The notes under the pieces were generated by a model. It was not told where the DNA came from. It ran no database searches and worked only from the letters and a program-made list of their open reading frames with translations. Below, one piece after another: positions 18,276 to 27,288 of a DNA stretch of 64,000 nt. A program made the position numbers and the translations under genes. Position 1 is the first letter of the stretch; each line of letters begins with the position of its first letter. The stretch spans positions 62,001 through 126,000 of the forward strand of contig CALEYW010000015.1 of assembly GCA_937927945.1 (NCBI GenBank), given 5' to 3'. The DNA comes from an uncultured candidate division WPS-2 bacterium. GTDB lineage: Bacteria; Vulcanimicrobiota; Vulcanimicrobiia; Vulcanimicrobiales; Vulcanimicrobiaceae.

Positions 18276-19526
18276 TTATCGGCGGCGGCCGAAGTTGAAT
18301 TGACGCGCGCGCGTCCCGGCCGGCATGAAGCTCTTGGCCCGGGCAGTCGGCATCGCGCGCGACGGGTTCCGCTCGAGGGTCGTCCCGGTGAGCAGCACCG
18401 CGTCGGAGGGACGCTCGCGGCGCCCGACCCGCCCGATCAGTTGCTCGATCTCCGCTTCGCCGAACGCGTCGGAATCCGTGATGACGATCAAGTCGGCGGC
18501 GGGGATGTCGATCCCGCTGCCGATCAAGTTCGTCGCGGCCAGAACGGCCGGAGCCTTGCCGCGGAAGCTGTTCATCATCTCCACGCGGGTCCCGACTTCG
18601 TTGACCTTGACGCCCTTGCGCCGGTAGCGTTTGCTCTGTTCGTTCGTGTCGGCCATGTCGCCGCGCAGCTGTTCGACGTCGATGTCGTACGTCTGCTGCA
18701 GCCGTTCCGCCAAGCGCGGAACGTCGCCGCGGGTGCGGCCGATGACGAAGATGCGGGAGCCGCGCGTGAGGTGATCGCGAATCAGCGCGTCGGCGCGGGA
18801 GAGCTGCTCCGCAGGCGGTTCGCCCCATACGCCTTCGACCTTGTGGATCTTGGTCGGCAGCACGTCGAACGGCATCTTCTTCATCGAGACGACGTTCGCG
18901 AGCGCGCCGATGCGCTCGAGGAAGCGCCGCAGCTCGTCCGGCGTCGCGGTGGCGAAGAGCATCGGGCAGTCGAGGTCTTCGAGCAGCCGCAGGTGCTCGC
19001 GTTCGTCGAACGCGTTGACGTCGTCGATGACGAGCAGATCGCTCTCGTCGATGATCGACCAATGGCGATCGATGGTCAGCATCATCGCCGAGCCGACCAC
19101 GACGTGGATCGTGCCGTTCGCGATGCCCGCTTCGACGGCGCGCCGTTCGGCCGGCGCCGCGCCGCCGTGGATCTGCCCGACGCCGATCCCGGTGCCCTCG
19201 AGCCGCTCGCTGAAATAGGTGACGTGCTGGCGGATCAGGTCGCGCGTCGGCGCGATGATGACGACGTAGCCGTCGGTCTTGAGGATCGTATCCACGGCGA
19301 CCCGCAGCATGACCTCGGTCTTGCCCGAACCCGTCGGCGCCTTGAGCAGGTACTCGAAGGTGTCGTCGTCGAGGCCGGCGGTGATGGTGTCGACCGCTGT
19401 GCGCTGATCGTCGGTGAGCCGGAACGTTTCGCCCGGCTGGATGAGTTCGTGGGCCAGCGCGACGCGCTGGCAGTTCTGGTCGACCGTCGCCCAGGTGGTG
19501 GCGGGGTCGAGCTCCGGGGCGGTTAT
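18276..19526 (-). CDS. DEAD/DEAH-type superfamily II helicase, non-canonical start
   Basis: The reading frame opens near 19526 and has an aromatic Q-like motif (FRLTDDQRTAVDTI), Walker A LLKAPTGSGKTEVML (about residues 60-74), VIIAPTRDLIRQHVTYFSE (Ia), a DVNAFDEREHLRLLEDL segment after LLVIDDVN (a Walker B variant), MLFATATPDE (III), VLAATNLIGSGIDIPA (V) and IEQLIGRVGRRERP (VI). No ATG, GTG or TTG lies upstream of Walker A in this frame: the first usable ATG (19310) would remove it. An ATA codon overlaps the scpB stop as ATAA, so coupled initiation at a rare codon is likely. The 416 residues would form a small RecG/Cas3-unlike helicase of unknown substrate. Confidence 0.72.
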   Translation of the reverse strand: MTAPELDPATTWATVDQNCQRVALAHELIQPGETFRLTDDQRTAVDTITAGLDDDTFEYLLKAPTGSGKTEVMLRVAVDTILKTDGYVVIIAPTRDLIRQHVTYFSERLEGTGIGVGQIHGGAAPAERRAVEAGIANGTIHVVVGSAMMLTIDRHWSIIDESDLLVIDDVNAFDEREHLRLLEDLDCPMLFATATPDELRRFLERIGALANVVSMKKMPFDVLPTKIHKVEGVWGEPPAEQLSRADALIRDHLTRGSRIFVIGRTRGDVPRLAERLQQTYDIDVEQLRGDMADTNEQSKRYRRKGVKVNEVGTRVEMMNSFRGKAPAVLAATNLIGSGIDIPAADLIVITDSDAFGEAEIEQLIGRVGRRERPSDAVLLTGTTLERNPSRAMPTARAKSFMPAGTRARQFNFGRRR

Positions 19527-20284
19527 ACCGCTGATGGCTGGGGCTCCGTTTCTTGTTCTGCGACGATCGTCTCGACCGGCGTCTGGTGCGTTTTGTCGGC
19601 CTCTGCGGCCGTTTCTTCGGGGTCTTCGACCGGCTCGACGTCCGCTGCGGTTTCCGGGTCCGCGTCCAGCGCGGTTTCCGGGTCCTCCTCGAACGCGCTC
19701 TCGACCGGCAAGGCTGCTTGGGTCGGGATTGGAAAGGCCAACTCCATCGGAGAGGTGCCCTCGAGGTCGATCGGCGGGAGTTCTTCCAGCGAGCGCAAGC
19801 CGAAGGCTTCGAGAAACTCGTCGGTCGTCTTGTAGAGGATCGGCCGGCCGGGGACGTCCTTGCGCCCCGATTCGGTGAGGAACCGGCGGTCGACCAGCGT
19901 GGCGATGACCGAATCCGCGCTCACCCCGCGAATCCCCTCGACCTCGCCCTTGGTGACCGGCTGCATGTAGGCGCAGATCGCCAGCGTCTCGAGCGCGGCG
20001 GGCGAGAGGTTCGTTTTCGGCGGGAGCAGGTAGGTCTCGACCGCCTCGCGTGCGGCCGGCGCACTCGCGAAGCGATAGCCGCCGGCGATCTCCCGCAACA
20101 CCACGCCGCGCAACGCGAAGTCCTCGTCGATCTTCTGCAGCGCGACGGTGACCTCGCTCTGCTCGGCGCCGGTCAATTTGGCCAGCTGCTTGATCGAAAG
20201 CGCTTCGGAGGCGACGAACAGCAGCGCTTCGAGGTCGCGCTGGAGTTTGCCGGTGTCGACGAGTTCAGGCTGCACGGGGTCCAC
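19523..20284 (-). CDS. scpB: Segregation and condensation protein B
   Basis: ScpB, with ScpA, is the kleisin-kite part of the SMC condensin complex. The winged-helix core is visible: LQRDLEALLFVASEALSIKQ, LETLAICAYMQPVTKGEVEGIRGVSADSVIATL and RPILYKTTDEFLEAFGLRSLEELP. The 253-residue protein has an acidic Glu/Ala/Pro tail of about 65 residues (repeated DPET, VEPVED) absent in short homologues. Its start overlaps the end of scpA by 20 bases, and its stop is shared with the start region of the helicase. ATG 20284 is chosen from the conserved N-terminus. Confidence 0.9.
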   Translation of the reverse strand: MDPVQPELVDTGKLQRDLEALLFVASEALSIKQLAKLTGAEQSEVTVALQKIDEDFALRGVVLREIAGGYRFASAPAAREAVETYLLPPKTNLSPAALETLAICAYMQPVTKGEVEGIRGVSADSVIATLVDRRFLTESGRKDVPGRPILYKTTDEFLEAFGLRSLEELPPIDLEGTSPMELAFPIPTQAALPVESAFEEDPETALDADPETAADVEPVEDPEETAAEADKTHQTPVETIVAEQETEPQPSAV

Positions 20285-21023
20285 TTGTCTCTTCGTTCAC
20301 TGGGAGAAGCTCGATGTCGCCGAACGTTTCTTCCTGCGCGACGAGCACGCGCATACGGCGGACGAGTTCGAGCACGGCGAGGAACGTCACGATGATCGCG
20401 ACGCGGTCGAGGCCCGCGCACAGGCCGAAGAAGGTCGCGCGGCCGTCTCGGCGCACCGTGCGCGCGATCAGCTCCATCTGTTCGACGAGCGAGACGCGTT
20501 CGCGAAGGATCGTCCGCTTCTCGGGCTTTGCGGCGCGCAGCGCGGCGGCGAGCGCCGTCGCCAGCTTCAGCGCGTCGATCTTGTACCGCTGGACGAGTTC
20601 GGCGCTCGGATCGCCGCCGTCCGTCCGCAGATAGTAGGCGGCCGCTTCGGCGGCGCGCGACTTGAGGTCGGCACCGGCGTCGCGATACTTCGAGTACGCG
20701 ATCAGCCGCTCGCGCAGCCGCGCTTCGACCGCTTCGGCCGACTCGTCCGGATCGCCGGCGAACTCGATCGGAATCGGCGGCAGCAGCGCCTTCGACTTCA
20801 GGAAGACCAGCGTCGCGGCGACGACGAGGTAGTCGGCAGCGAGCTCGACGTCCAGCTCTTCCATCGCCTTGATGTAGGCGAGGTACTGGTCGGCGACCAG
20901 CGCGAGCGGGACGGTCGCGATGTCGAGCTGACGTTCCTTGACGAGGTTGAGCAGCAGGTCGAGCGGGCCATCGAAGACGTCGCAGGAGACGCGTAGCGCG
21001 CTGCCCGCCCGTGGTTCATCCAA
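20265..21023 (-). CDS. scpA: Segregation and condensation protein A
   Basis: ScpA is the kleisin that links SMC heads. The 252-residue protein shows the standard start (RVSCDVFDGPLDLLLNLVKE), VADQYLAYIKAMEELDVELAA and YLVVAATLVFLKSKALLP, and a C-terminal winged helix (FLAVLELVRRMRVLVAQEETFGDIEL). It overlaps scpB, forming a translationally coupled pair as in most bacteria. No smc gene is in this window. A gap of 53 bases separates it from the NUDIX gene upstream, on the same strand. Confidence 0.92.
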   Translation of the reverse strand: MDEPRAGSALRVSCDVFDGPLDLLLNLVKERQLDIATVPLALVADQYLAYIKAMEELDVELAADYLVVAATLVFLKSKALLPPIPIEFAGDPDESAEAVEARLRERLIAYSKYRDAGADLKSRAAEAAAYYLRTDGGDPSAELVQRYKIDALKLATALAAALRAAKPEKRTILRERVSLVEQMELIARTVRRDGRATFFGLCAGLDRVAIIVTFLAVLELVRRMRVLVAQEETFGDIELLPVNEETSGPRAA

Positions 21024-21076
21024 GGGCTGGTCGACGGTGGAGTTCCCGGCCTGTTCTGAGCGGGTCGACGGGAGGT

Positions 21077-21562
21077 TCAGGCGCTCGAGTCTCCCATGGC
21101 TCGGCTCAGCGCGACGACCTCAGGCTCGAAGAGCCCGGCGCCTTCCTGCGCGAGCCAGTCGAGGCCCAGATCGACCAGGCGCTTCTCGTTGACGTACTTG
21201 AGCGCCTTTTTGGCCGCCTTGATCTCGAACCAACGGGCCTCGTCCACTTCGTGGTCGTGGTTCGCCGTGTCGCCCGAGAGGTAGCGCATGAGGTAGAAAT
21301 GGACCGACTTCTTGTGTTTGGTGCGGTTCAGGTAGAACCAATACGAGATGTCGGAAAGCTTGGAGAGGATCTCGGCCCAACAGCCGGTTTCCTCACGAAC
21401 TTCGCGAAGCGCAGCCTGCTCGTGGGTCTCTTTCGCCTCGACGTGCCCCTTCGGAAGCGACCAAACGCGCGGCTCACCCCGCCCGATGAGCAGGGCTTCG
21501 AGCCCATTTCCGTTCCGTCGCAGGACGAGCCCGCCGGCGGAAACCTCATACTTGATCCGCAT
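21077..21562 (-). CDS. NUDIX hydrolase
   Basis: The NUDIX box is complete: GHVEAKETHEQAALREVREETG. It follows SAGGLVLRRNGNGLEALLIGRGEPRVWSLPK, which is typical of small diadenosine-polyphosphate or nucleotide-diphosphate hydrolases. ATG 21562 was chosen because the conserved sequence begins there and a purine-rich GGGA precedes it; an in-frame start at 21649 would add 29 residues of no similarity. The resulting 161-residue protein precedes scpA. The substrate is not decidable from sequence. Confidence 0.85.
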   Translation of the reverse strand: MRIKYEVSAGGLVLRRNGNGLEALLIGRGEPRVWSLPKGHVEAKETHEQAALREVREETGCWAEILSKLSDISYWFYLNRTKHKKSVHFYLMRYLSGDTANHDHEVDEARWFEIKAAKKALKYVNEKRLVDLGLDWLAQEGAGLFEPEVVALSRAMGDSSA

Positions 21563-21676
21563 CGTCGCTTCCCGGAGACAGTTCCAGCCCGACGACCGGG
21601 CTGGTCTCTTTAGTATAGCGCGAGGTCCCAAGAAGAACCGAGCGGGCAAGCGACCCGAGCGGAGCTGCCGGCGACC

Positions 21677-23068
21677 TTAGGGCCGGAACAGGGCGCGCGG
21701 GAGACGGAGCCAGAGGAAGCCCGCATGGGGCGACGCCGGGCCGGAACCGGTGTCCTCGGCGGCCAGCGTGGACGAGGCCGCAAACGGCGCGGTCGACGCG
21801 GCGGGGGCGGCGGCGGGCGCGCTGAACGCGGCGTCCGGCGCGTGGTGGAGGGGACCGAAGCACGTGGCGCAGCGCCGTTGAGGCAGGTACGCGAGCGACG
21901 CGACCGCGGAAGCCGGATTGACCTCGGCCGCCGCCGAGACGGAGGACGCGGCGGTCCGCGGCCGGCGCACGGGCCCCGCGAGGGCCTTCACCCGCACGAC
22001 GTGGGGCAGCGGAACCGCGGCGACGATCTCGACGTCGATGTGGTGCACGACCGGGATCGTCACCAGGGCGGCGATCGGCGGCGGCGTACGGTGGGCGACC
22101 TTGAGCGCCGGCCGCGGCCGATGACGGTGGACGGCAACGAGCGCGAGGTGACGCGGATGCGCGGTCGCGCGCCGACCGTGCCCTCCGATTGCCGGAATCG
22201 CCACGACGGCGGCGCCGAGGACCACGAGCGCCGTCGCGCTGAACGCGCCGAGCGCGATCGCGCGCACGATCGGTGAGGAATCGGCCGTCGGCCGAAGCAG
22301 CCGTTCGACCCGGATCGCGACGTGGGAACGGCGCCCCCAGAGCGCCGGCGCGACCGCGTCGGCACAACCGCCTGTCGCGAGCCGAAGCAGGCAGGCGGCG
22401 TAGCGCCGCGCGCCTGTCGCGCCCGCGGCGCGCTCGTCGCTGGCCAGTTCACGCTCGAGGTCCAGGCCGCGACTGAGCAGCCACAGCCCGGGCAGCCACC
22501 AGCAGGCCCGCAGGACAGCGCTCTGCAGCGCCTTCGCCCAGTCGTCACCCCGGGTCAGGTGGGCGCACTCGTGCGCCACGACGGCCTCCCATTCGCCCGC
22601 GTCCACCCGGTCGCGGAAGCCGGCCGGGACGACGATGGCGGGATGGAAGTAACCGATAGCAGTGGGGGTCGGAACGGTCGGCGACGTGCCGATGCGGGCG
22701 TTGCGGACCGGAAGCGTCCCGAGCGGTTCGGCCGCTCGCTTGATGCGGCGCAGCCGCACGACGTCGAGCGCCAGTTCGAACAGGAGCGCGACCGCAAAGC
22801 CGAAGACGAGCAGCAGCAGCGCCGGTGCCAGCGGCGCCACGCGCAAGGCGACGGCGGGCGCGTCGAACATCGGTGCACGCCGCGAGGCCGCGGCGGCGAG
22901 CGCCGCCGGACCGATCAGCGCTACGAGCATGAATGCGCCGCCGAGCAGCTGGTAACGGTCCGCCGCTCGCGCGAAGCATCGCGCCGCGGCAAGCGCCCCG
23001 GCGGCGAGGATGAGGCTGGCGACCGCGGCGATCAGTGCCGCCGCGCTCGCGGCAGCGGCGAGGGTCAG
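21677..23068 (-). CDS. BlaR1-like M56 family metallopeptidase, probable CTG start
   Basis: The membrane protease core is clear: HECAHLTRGDDW (zinc HExxH) and LDLERELASDERAAG (third ligand), between hydrophobic helices. The tail after a further helix is Ala/Pro/His-rich and has no penicillin-binding sensor domain. The obvious ATG (22930) would cut away the first helix. An in-frame CTG at 23068 overlaps the blaI stop as CTGA and restores a helix (TLAAAASAAALIAAVASLILAA). The protein would then have 463 residues. It pairs with blaI next to it, forming a sensor-repressor module; the signal is unknown. Confidence 0.75.
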   Translation of the reverse strand: MTLAAAASAAALIAAVASLILAAGALAAARCFARAADRYQLLGGAFMLVALIGPAALAAAASRRAPMFDAPAVALRVAPLAPALLLLVFGFAVALLFELALDVVRLRRIKRAAEPLGTLPVRNARIGTSPTVPTPTAIGYFHPAIVVPAGFRDRVDAGEWEAVVAHECAHLTRGDDWAKALQSAVLRACWWLPGLWLLSRGLDLERELASDERAAGATGARRYAACLLRLATGGCADAVAPALWGRRSHVAIRVERLLRPTADSSPIVRAIALGAFSATALVVLGAAVVAIPAIGGHGRRATAHPRHLALVAVHRHRPRPALKVAHRTPPPIAALVTIPVVHHIDVEIVAAVPLPHVVRVKALAGPVRRPRTAASSVSAAAEVNPASAVASLAYLPQRRCATCFGPLHHAPDAAFSAPAAAPAASTAPFAASSTLAAEDTGSGPASPHAGFLWLRLPRALFRP

Positions 23069-23439
23069 CGCTCGGCCTCGAGCAGGTCGCGCAAGCGACG
23101 CTCTTCTTCCGGGCTCAAGCGCTCGGAGTCCAGGAGGTTGAGCATCAGCGCGTGTGCCGACCCGCCGAAGAACGTCGAGAGGACGTTGTCGACGACCGTT
23201 CGCCGCGCCGCGTCACGCTCGACCCGCGGCCGATAGACGTTCGCTTTTCCGCGCACGGTGTGCTTCACGTAGTTCTTGCGCTCGAGGATGGTGAGCGTCG
23301 AGAGCACGGTCGTGTACGCGATGGGATGGCCGTCGACCCGGGCGTGGACGTCCGCGACGGTGCCGCTGCCGAGATCCCACAAAATGTTCATGAGGCGGTA
23401 TTCAGCCTCGGTCAGAGTCGGCGATGGGCGCCTGGCCAT
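23065..23439 (-). CDS. BlaI/MecI family transcriptional repressor
   Basis: This 124-residue winged-helix repressor begins LTEAEYRLMNILWDLGSGT and continues with YTTVLSTLTILERKNYVKH, the DNA-recognition helix region of BlaI. It ends with a dimer helix rich in Leu/Arg/Glu (RLSPEEERRLRDLLEAER). Such repressors are removed by a coupled M56 protease when a signal arrives, and the downstream gene encodes that protease with overlapping codons. The targets may include its own promoter; a plausible half-site lies just upstream of the start. No beta-lactamase gene is nearby. Confidence 0.9.
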   Translation of the reverse strand: MARRPSPTLTEAEYRLMNILWDLGSGTVADVHARVDGHPIAYTTVLSTLTILERKNYVKHTVRGKANVYRPRVERDAARRTVVDNVLSTFFGGSAHALMLNLLDSERLSPEEERRLRDLLEAER

Positions 23440-23449
23440 GGCGCTCCAG

Positions 23450-23467
23450 TACGACAGGGACTCCGTA
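23450..23467 (-). promoter_or_regulatory. Possible BlaI operator
   Basis: The 18 bases TACGACAGGGACTCCGTA form an imperfect dyad centred 20 bases upstream of the blaI ATG. The first arm, TACGACA, matches the BlaI half-site consensus TACNACA; the second arm keeps only the terminal CGTA. Autoregulation would be normal for this family. One arm is degenerate, so this stays tentative. Confidence 0.4.
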
Positions 23468-23502
23468 TTCTCCGCGAGGCGGACGGCGGCGGTCAGGTTT
23501 CT

Positions 23503-25230
23503 TTACGCCCGCCCCGGCGTCGCCGCCAGCTCCCCGGCGCGCAGCCACGCGTCGACGCGGCGTTCGAGGATGTCGAGCGGCAGCGCGCCTTGGTCGAGCA
23601 CGACCTCGTGGAAGTCGCGCAGATCGAAGGCGGGACCGAGCGCCGTCTCGGCGCGACGGCGGAGTTCGAGGATCTTCAGTTGCCCGATCTTGTATGCGAG
23701 GGCTTGGCCCGGCATCGTGATGTAGCGGTCGACTTCATTCTCGACGTCGAGCGGCGTCTTCGCGGCATTGGCGAGGAAGTACTCGATCGCGCGGTCGCGC
23801 GTCCAGCCGCGCGCGTGTAATCCGGTATCGACGACGAGCCGCACCGAGCGCCACATGTCGTACGTCAACGCGCCGAAACGCGACTTGGGATCATCGTAGA
23901 GACCCATCTCCTCGCCGAGCGATTCGGAGTACAGGCCCCAGCCTTCCGTATAGGCGGTGAACGCCAGCGTGCTGCGCCGGAAGTCGGGCAGGCCGACGAG
24001 CTCCTGCGCGCGTGCGATCTGCAAGTGGTGGCCGGGGACCGACTCGTGCAGCGAGAGCACCATCATCTCGTAGATCGGGCGCTGTTCGGGCCGGTAGAGG
24101 TTGACGAAGTACATCCCGGCGCGCGAACCGTCGAGCGCTCCCGGCCAATAGTACGCCGTCGTCGCATCCGGCGCGAAGGCGTCGGGAATCGGTACGACGC
24201 CGTACGGGAGACGCGGCAGCGTGCGAAAGACGCGCACGAGCTCGGGATCGATCCGTTTCGCCATCGCACGGTACGCGCCCAGCAGCGCGGCGGGGGTCGG
24301 ATGGTAGTTCGCCGGGTCTTCCCGCAGCGCGCTGAAGATCTCCGCGAGCGGCCTCGCGTCGTATCCGAGCTGCGGCGCGAGCTCGTCCATCGCGGCGCGA
24401 ATGCGCGCCACTTCGTGCAGGCCGATCTCGTGGATGGCGTCCGGCGCCAGATCGGTCGTCGTCTCGCGGCGCACGAAGTACGCGTAGAGCTCGTCGCCGC
24501 CCGGCAGGTGCGAGAGTCCGGCGTCTTCCGGCGCGGCCGGCAGGTACGCGTCGACGACGAATGCGCGCAGTTCGTGCAGCGCAGGGTTGACGCGCTCGTC
24601 GATCGTCGAGCGCGCGCGTTCGCGGAGGCGCTCCGCGTCGACGGCCGCGATCGAGGGCGCCGGCGCGCGAAACGGCGCGTAGAAGGCCGAGCTCTCCGCC
24701 GGCGCGATCAGCCGGTCGAGCTGTTCGGGAAGCCGCTGCATCGATCGCCTCGGCCACAGGCGATTGCGCGAGACCGCTTCGCGCAATAACGCAAGCGTCT
24801 GGGCGACGGCCGCCGGATAGGCATCGAGCCGTCGCTGCCAGTTCTCGTAGTCCCGTACGTGCATGAAGGGCAGCTGGGCAGCGTACTGAGCGTACGTCTG
24901 CACGCCGGAGCGGGGCGTGATCGCGAAGTGCTGCGTGCCGAGCGCGTAACCGCGCCGCGCGTCACGCAGGACCGTATCGTAGAGGTCGTAGTTCAGCCGT
25001 CCGCTCTCGCCGAGCCGGTCGCGACCGATGGCCTCCAACCGCGCCAGCACGTCGCGCCGATGGGCATCCTCGTCGGCCAGCGCCGCGGCCGACTGGTCGT
25101 CCCAGCGGTCGTCGTACTCGCGCTCGCCGTCGAGCGATGCGGTGATCGGATGACGCCGGTACCCGTCGCGCCAGTCCTCCGCCAGCAGCGCGTCGAGTTC
25201 CGCGTCCGCCTCGTTCACGCGCCCGGGCAT
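23503..25230 (-). CDS. DUF885 family putative metallopeptidase
   Basis: The 575-residue protein has the DUF885 zinc-like motif HESVPGHHLQIARAQE, followed by AYTEGWGLYSESLGEEMGLYDDP and, near the C-terminus, TPLDVENEVDRYITMPGQALAYKIG. It matches the long helical proteins of this family in length and order. No signal peptide appears after the ATG at 25230; a GTG at 25218 is an alternative start. Peptidase activity is inferred from the motif. It is divergent from the VanZ-like gene; the gap on its 5' side is 87 bases. Confidence 0.82.
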   Translation of the reverse strand: MPGRVNEADAELDALLAEDWRDGYRRHPITASLDGEREYDDRWDDQSAAALADEDAHRRDVLARLEAIGRDRLGESGRLNYDLYDTVLRDARRGYALGTQHFAITPRSGVQTYAQYAAQLPFMHVRDYENWQRRLDAYPAAVAQTLALLREAVSRNRLWPRRSMQRLPEQLDRLIAPAESSAFYAPFRAPAPSIAAVDAERLRERARSTIDERVNPALHELRAFVVDAYLPAAPEDAGLSHLPGGDELYAYFVRRETTTDLAPDAIHEIGLHEVARIRAAMDELAPQLGYDARPLAEIFSALREDPANYHPTPAALLGAYRAMAKRIDPELVRVFRTLPRLPYGVVPIPDAFAPDATTAYYWPGALDGSRAGMYFVNLYRPEQRPIYEMMVLSLHESVPGHHLQIARAQELVGLPDFRRSTLAFTAYTEGWGLYSESLGEEMGLYDDPKSRFGALTYDMWRSVRLVVDTGLHARGWTRDRAIEYFLANAAKTPLDVENEVDRYITMPGQALAYKIGQLKILELRRRAETALGPAFDLRDFHEVVLDQGALPLDILERRVDAWLRAGELAATPGRA

Positions 25231-25317
25231 GCCCGTCCCGTTCGACGCCGGCTCGGTATTCTCCACGACGCAGGCACTGCGCCGGGCACTTTCCCCTCGC
25301 GCGCAGAACGCGGCGCC

Positions 25318-25758
25318 ATGGCCGCCTCCAACCCTCGCCGCATCGCGGAGATCGTGCTCGCCCTTGTCGTCGCGGTCGGATTTTTTTTCCTTGCGCTCAG
25401 CGGTGAGGCGTACCACGAGACGTCGCCCGCGCACGTGGCGACGGAAGTTTTCGGTTCCGAAGCCGGACGGCTGGGCGATCCGTTCGGCATCTCGCTGCAC
25501 GTCGCGCTGCGCAAGGCATACAGCATCGCCGCGTTCGCGGTGGTCGGCTTCACCGCCGAGCTCGCGCTGCCGCGCAGTCGCCGAGCCGCATTGCGCATGG
25601 GCTTGCTCGTGGCGGCGTACTCCGCGGCGATCGAGTACGGACAACATCTGCACGGGTCGCTCGAAGGGCCGGTATGGAACGCGGTCGACATCGTGTGCGG
25701 CGGGATCGGCGGCTGGATCGCGGGCCGTTTTACGCCGCAGCGCTGGAAGCGGTCGTAG
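25318..25758 (+). CDS. VanZ-like membrane protein
   Basis: The ATG at 25318 gives 146 residues with four hydrophobic stretches: IAEIVLALVVAVGFFFLAL, a helix around YSIAAFAVVGFTAEL, LLVAAYSAAIEYGQHLH and VDIVCGGIGGWIAGRF. The end resembles VanZ (IEYGQ followed by a charged segment and a DIxxNxxGG-like VDIVCGGIGG). A role in envelope or teicoplanin-type resistance is possible for the family, but nothing here shows which. It lies between two minus-strand transcription units. Confidence 0.65.
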   Translation: MAASNPRRIAEIVLALVVAVGFFFLALSGEAYHETSPAHVATEVFGSEAGRLGDPFGISLHVALRKAYSIAAFAVVGFTAELALPRSRRAALRMGLLVAAYSAAIEYGQHLHGSLEGPVWNAVDIVCGGIGGWIAGRFTPQRWKRS

Positions 25759-25773
25759 CAGCGACCCGGTGGC

Positions 25774-27288
25774 TTACCCGGTTGAATCGCGGGCGCGCCA
25801 CCGCAGGTCGGGCTGCCGTGCGGCGCGCGTTTCGTCGATCCGGCCGACCGCGGTGTTGACGGGCGCGGCAAGAACACGTTCGGGATCCGACTTCGCCGTC
25901 GCGACGATCTCGCGGAAGGCGGCGATGAACCCGTCGAGCGTCTCCTTCGACTCGGTCTCCGTCGGCTCGATCATCAAGCACTCCGGCACGATCAGCGGGA
26001 AGTACACGGTCGGCGCGTGATAGCCGCGGTCGAGCAGGGCCTTAGCCAGATCGAGCGCGCGCACGCCGGTCTCGCGCTTGAGCGTTTGCGCCGAAGCGAC
26101 GAACTCGTGCCGGTTGATCTCGTCGTACGGGACGTCGATCACGTCGCGGATCGACGCGCGAATGTAGTTCGCGTTGAGCACCGCGAGTTTCGAAACCATG
26201 GTCAGGCCGTCGCCGCCGTTGGCGTAGGTGTACGCGAGCGCGCGCACCATGTGCGCGAAGTTCGACCAGAACGAGCGCATCGTCCCGATTGTCTGCGGCC
26301 GGTCGAAGTCGAGCGCGAACGTCAAGTCCGCGCTCTCGCGCCAGCCGGTCGCGGTCGACGGCGTGCCGTCCGCTTCGTTCGCCCGCACGACCGGGGTCGG
26401 CAGAAAGTCGACCAGATGCGCCGCGACGCCGACCGGGCCCGCGCCCGCGCCGCCGCCGCCGTGCGGGATCGAGAACGTCTTGTGCAGGTTGAGGTGCATC
26501 AGGTCGAAGCCCATGTCGCCGGGCCGCGTGTTGCCCATGAGCGCGTTCGCGTTCGCGCCGTCGTAGTACATCAGACCGCCGGCCTCGTGCACGACGTCCG
26601 AGACTTCGTGGATGCGCGGCTCGAACAACCCGAGTGTGTTCGGGTTGGTCATCATGCAGACGGCGGTATCGGGCCCCACGACCCGGCGCAGATCGTCCGG
26701 GTCGACCCGGCCCTGCGCGTCGCTCTTGAGCGAGAGCACCTTGAAGCCGACCATCGCGGCCGAGGCCGGATTGGTGCCGTGCGCGGTGTCGGGGACGATG
26801 ACGACGTTGCGCTGCGTCTCGCCGCGTTGCTTGAAGTACGCCTTCGCGATCAACAGCGCGGTGAGTTCGGCGTGCGCGCCGGCGGCGGGGTTGAGCGAGA
26901 ACGCGGCCATCCCGAACAGCGACGCGAGCGCGCGCTCGAGCTCCCACATCACGGCCAGGGCGCCTTGCGCCGCGTGGTCGGGTGCGAAGGGGTGCAGGTC
27001 GCGCAGCGCGGGCGTATTGGCCATGGCGTCGTTGATCCGCGGGTTGTACTTCATCGTGCACGAGCCGAGCGGATAGAACGCGGTGTCGATCCCAAACGTC
27101 TTCTGCGAGAGGCGCGTGAAGTGGCGCACGACGTCGAGCTCGCTGTTGTCGGGCAACGGCAGATCGGCGCGCAGCGCGTCGGCCGGCAAGAGCGTCTCGA
27201 GCGCCGGACCTTCGGGGAGATAGCGGTTCGCGCGCCCCGGCTGGCCGCTCTCGAAGATCAGCGGGGTGTCATACGTGGGCAGCGGCAC
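25774..27288 (-). CDS. gcvPB: Glycine dehydrogenase (decarboxylating) subunit 2
   Basis: GcvPB is the C-terminal half of the P-protein, which decarboxylates glycine and hands the aminomethyl group to the lipoylated H-protein. The PLP-lysine region is LMHLNLHKTFSIPHGGGGAG, and RPQTIGTMRSFWSNFAHMVR and HEFVASAQTLKRETGVRALD follow as expected. The length of 504 residues matches split P-protein subunits. It overlaps gcvPA by 20 bases. Its stop is 16 bases from the VanZ-like gene on the other strand. Confidence 0.95.
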   Translation of the reverse strand: MPLPTYDTPLIFESGQPGRANRYLPEGPALETLLPADALRADLPLPDNSELDVVRHFTRLSQKTFGIDTAFYPLGSCTMKYNPRINDAMANTPALRDLHPFAPDHAAQGALAVMWELERALASLFGMAAFSLNPAAGAHAELTALLIAKAYFKQRGETQRNVVIVPDTAHGTNPASAAMVGFKVLSLKSDAQGRVDPDDLRRVVGPDTAVCMMTNPNTLGLFEPRIHEVSDVVHEAGGLMYYDGANANALMGNTRPGDMGFDLMHLNLHKTFSIPHGGGGAGAGPVGVAAHLVDFLPTPVVRANEADGTPSTATGWRESADLTFALDFDRPQTIGTMRSFWSNFAHMVRALAYTYANGGDGLTMVSKLAVLNANYIRASIRDVIDVPYDEINRHEFVASAQTLKRETGVRALDLAKALLDRGYHAPTVYFPLIVPECLMIEPTETESKETLDGFIAAFREIVATAKSDPERVLAAPVNTAVGRIDETRAARQPDLRWRARDSTG

